Of a stretch of 6,516 bases of DNA, positions 5,427 through 6,516 are shown piece by piece. The notes under the pieces were generated by a model. The model had not been told where the DNA came from and did no database searches. It saw only the letters and a program-made list of their open reading frames with translations. Each line of letters starts with the position of its first letter. Positions within the stretch are counted from its first letter, which is position 1. The stretch covers positions 1 to 6,516 of the forward strand of contig CAJBJW010000041.1 in the NCBI GenBank assembly GCA_903953455.1, written 5' to 3'. Made by a program: the position numbers and the translations under genes. This DNA is from an uncultured Pseudomonadota bacterium (lineage in GTDB: Bacteria; Pseudomonadota; Gammaproteobacteria; Methylococcales; Methylomonadaceae).

Positions 5427-6516
5427 ATGCTTATTCGCCTAATAAGTTGTATTTTGTTAACTCATTTTTCTGTCGTAATGGCGGATACGTTAGATGTGGC
5501 TAAAATTCATAAAGCGTCCATTTCATTAACGTCTCATTTAGGTATTTTGGAAGATAAGGACCAAACGCTCACATTCGAAGAGATACAAAAAGAGCGTGTC
5601 CAATTCAAAACGAATTTGCCAGCAATTGAAGCAATCAATTTATCTTATACTGCATCAGCATTTTGGTTAAGGTTCAATTTCGATAATAGCAGTAACGAGT
5701 CAATTGAAAAAGTCATTGAGATTAATCAATCTTTACTAGAAAACGTGGATTTTTATTGGCAAACTCAAGGTAAAACCATCAAAACTATTCACACGGGTTA
5801 TGCCCACCCTTTTCAGAATCGCGCCTATAAAACCCGAGTATTCGCTTTTCCCTTGATGCTCAAGGCGCATAGTCAAAATGTTATCTATATAAGAGTTGCT
5901 TCACCTAATGCCATGAATATTCCTGTTCGATTATGGAATTTAGAGGAATTTCAAATCAAAGATCGCAATGCGCATGTCTTTCAAGGTGTTTATTTTGGCA
6001 TCTTGTTTGCCATTGCCATTTTTAGTTTAGCGATGGCAATGGTGTTGAAAGAGCTTGATTACGTTATTTACGTGTGTATTATTTTTTCGATTGCAATGAG
6101 TTTTATGTCGTTTCGGGGGTTGGGAACAGAGCTTATTTGGCAAGATTCACCTGAATTCACAAAAGTGGGCACGTTATTATTCGCTTCTTTTGCAGCTATT
6201 GCACAATTATGTTTTATACGGCGAATATTGGATGTACGAACATTGATTCCAGGATTTGAGCCCATTATGACAGGCGTGATATTTTTGCTGTTATGTATTT
6301 CAATGGGGGTCGTTTTGAATTTTGCTATGACAGCGAAATATTCATCATTCGGATTAGTGGGTTATCAAATTTTTATATTAGGGATTAGTTTCATTGGTGT
6401 TCTAAAACAAAGACGCAGTGCTCGATTCTTATTTGCGGGTTTATTGATGCTCTCCATTGGTTTTGTAACCACTATTTTGTATGCGCTAGCATTACTTCCC
6501 AGTAATACGTTTACGA
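5427..6516 (+). CDS. Partial 7TM-DISM membrane sensor with 7TMR-DISMED2 periplasmic domain
   Basis: The open frame runs from the ATG at 5427 to the window edge (363 codons, no stop). A signal peptide is visible: basic start MLIR, hydrophobic core to V17, probable cleavage after VMA at A19. Residues about 25-175 fit the periplasmic 7TMR-DISMED2 beta-sandwich, with the typical ASAFWLRFNFDN, the FAFPLML strand and IYIRVASPN leading to VRLWNLEEF. Then comes the 7TM-DISM bundle, opening with QGVYFGILFAIAIFSL (TM1 187-207), followed by helices near 213-233, 247-264, 280-300, 308-326 and 334-357. The seventh helix and the cytoplasmic output lie outside. In this family outputs are commonly histidine kinase, GGDEF/EAL, or other signalling domains, so the output cannot be named here. 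The ribosome-binding site is weak (GGA about five bases upstream). It is 274 nt after the CheW gene and probably a separate transcript. Confidence 0.9.
   Translation, partial: MLIRLISCILLTHFSVVMADTLDVAKIHKASISLTSHLGILEDKDQTLTFEEIQKERVQFKTNLPAIEAINLSYTASAFWLRFNFDNSSNESIEKVIEINQSLLENVDFYWQTQGKTIKTIHTGYAHPFQNRAYKTRVFAFPLMLKAHSQNVIYIRVASPNAMNIPVRLWNLEEFQIKDRNAHVFQGVYFGILFAIAIFSLAMAMVLKELDYVIYVCIIFSIAMSFMSFRGLGTELIWQDSPEFTKVGTLLFASFAAIAQLCFIRRILDVRTLIPGFEPIMTGVIFLLLCISMGVVLNFAMTAKYSSFGLVGYQIFILGISFIGVLKQRRSARFLFAGLLMLSIGFVTTILYALALLPSNTFT

Noticed and set aside
5427..5483. Lipoprotein reading of the 7TM protein (L5-I-S-C8 resembles a lipobox)
   Set aside because: The hydrophobic stretch before C8 is too short and a normal signal-peptidase site follows at A19.
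6068..6265. Minus-strand open frame of 65 codons
   Set aside because: Antisense to the transmembrane helices of the 7TM-DISM gene, which explain this stretch.

Overview
The window looks like a moderately AT-rich gammaproteobacterial chromosome segment with atypical chemosensory genes. My impression is a Thiotrichales/Beggiatoa-like background, because a MNT/HEPN toxin-antitoxin pair, a DUF1640-like coiled-coil protein, cytoplasmic chemoreceptor genes and 7TM-DISM receptors occur together. No marker gene in the window fixes the taxon, so this is a low-confidence guess.

Left part, minus strand (1108 down to 1): four tightly packed genes read leftward. They are a small basic protein of unknown function, a DUF1640-like coiled-coil protein with one C-terminal membrane anchor, a minimal nucleotidyltransferase (MNT antitoxin type), and the first 23 codons of a gene joined to it by an ATGA overlap, which is the position of the HEPN/HepT-type partner. 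Just upstream of the first gene lies a perfect inverted repeat of two 22-bp arms around a 5-bp centre (1145-1193). Each arm contains the smaller palindrome GTGTCA-N2-TGACAC, so it is a candidate operator pair.

Divergent spacer (1109-1597): AT-rich and without a convincing gene. It holds the inverted repeat, a GC-richer patch around 1255-1335 with start-less open frames on the minus strand, and a candidate sigma-28 (FliA) promoter at 1506-1531 ahead of the receptor gene.

Centre, plus strand (1598-5152): a two-gene chemosensory operon with a 30-nt gap. The first gene encodes a 638-residue soluble chemoreceptor with two complete receptor tips. Its two halves align without a gap at an offset of exactly 300 residues. 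The second encodes a 535-residue protein of three CheW domains spaced about 171 residues apart. No CheA, CheY, CheR or CheB is present, so the pair presumably works with a kinase encoded elsewhere. The architecture recalls the double-signalling-domain receptor DosM of Vibrio cholerae cytoplasmic arrays. Combining it with a triple CheW adaptor is the most interesting system here.

Right part (5153-6516): a possible weak terminator hairpin, an AT-rich spacer, then the first 363 codons of a membrane sensor with a signal peptide, a 7TMR-DISMED2 periplasmic domain and six of the seven expected 7TM-DISM helices. Its output domain lies beyond the window.
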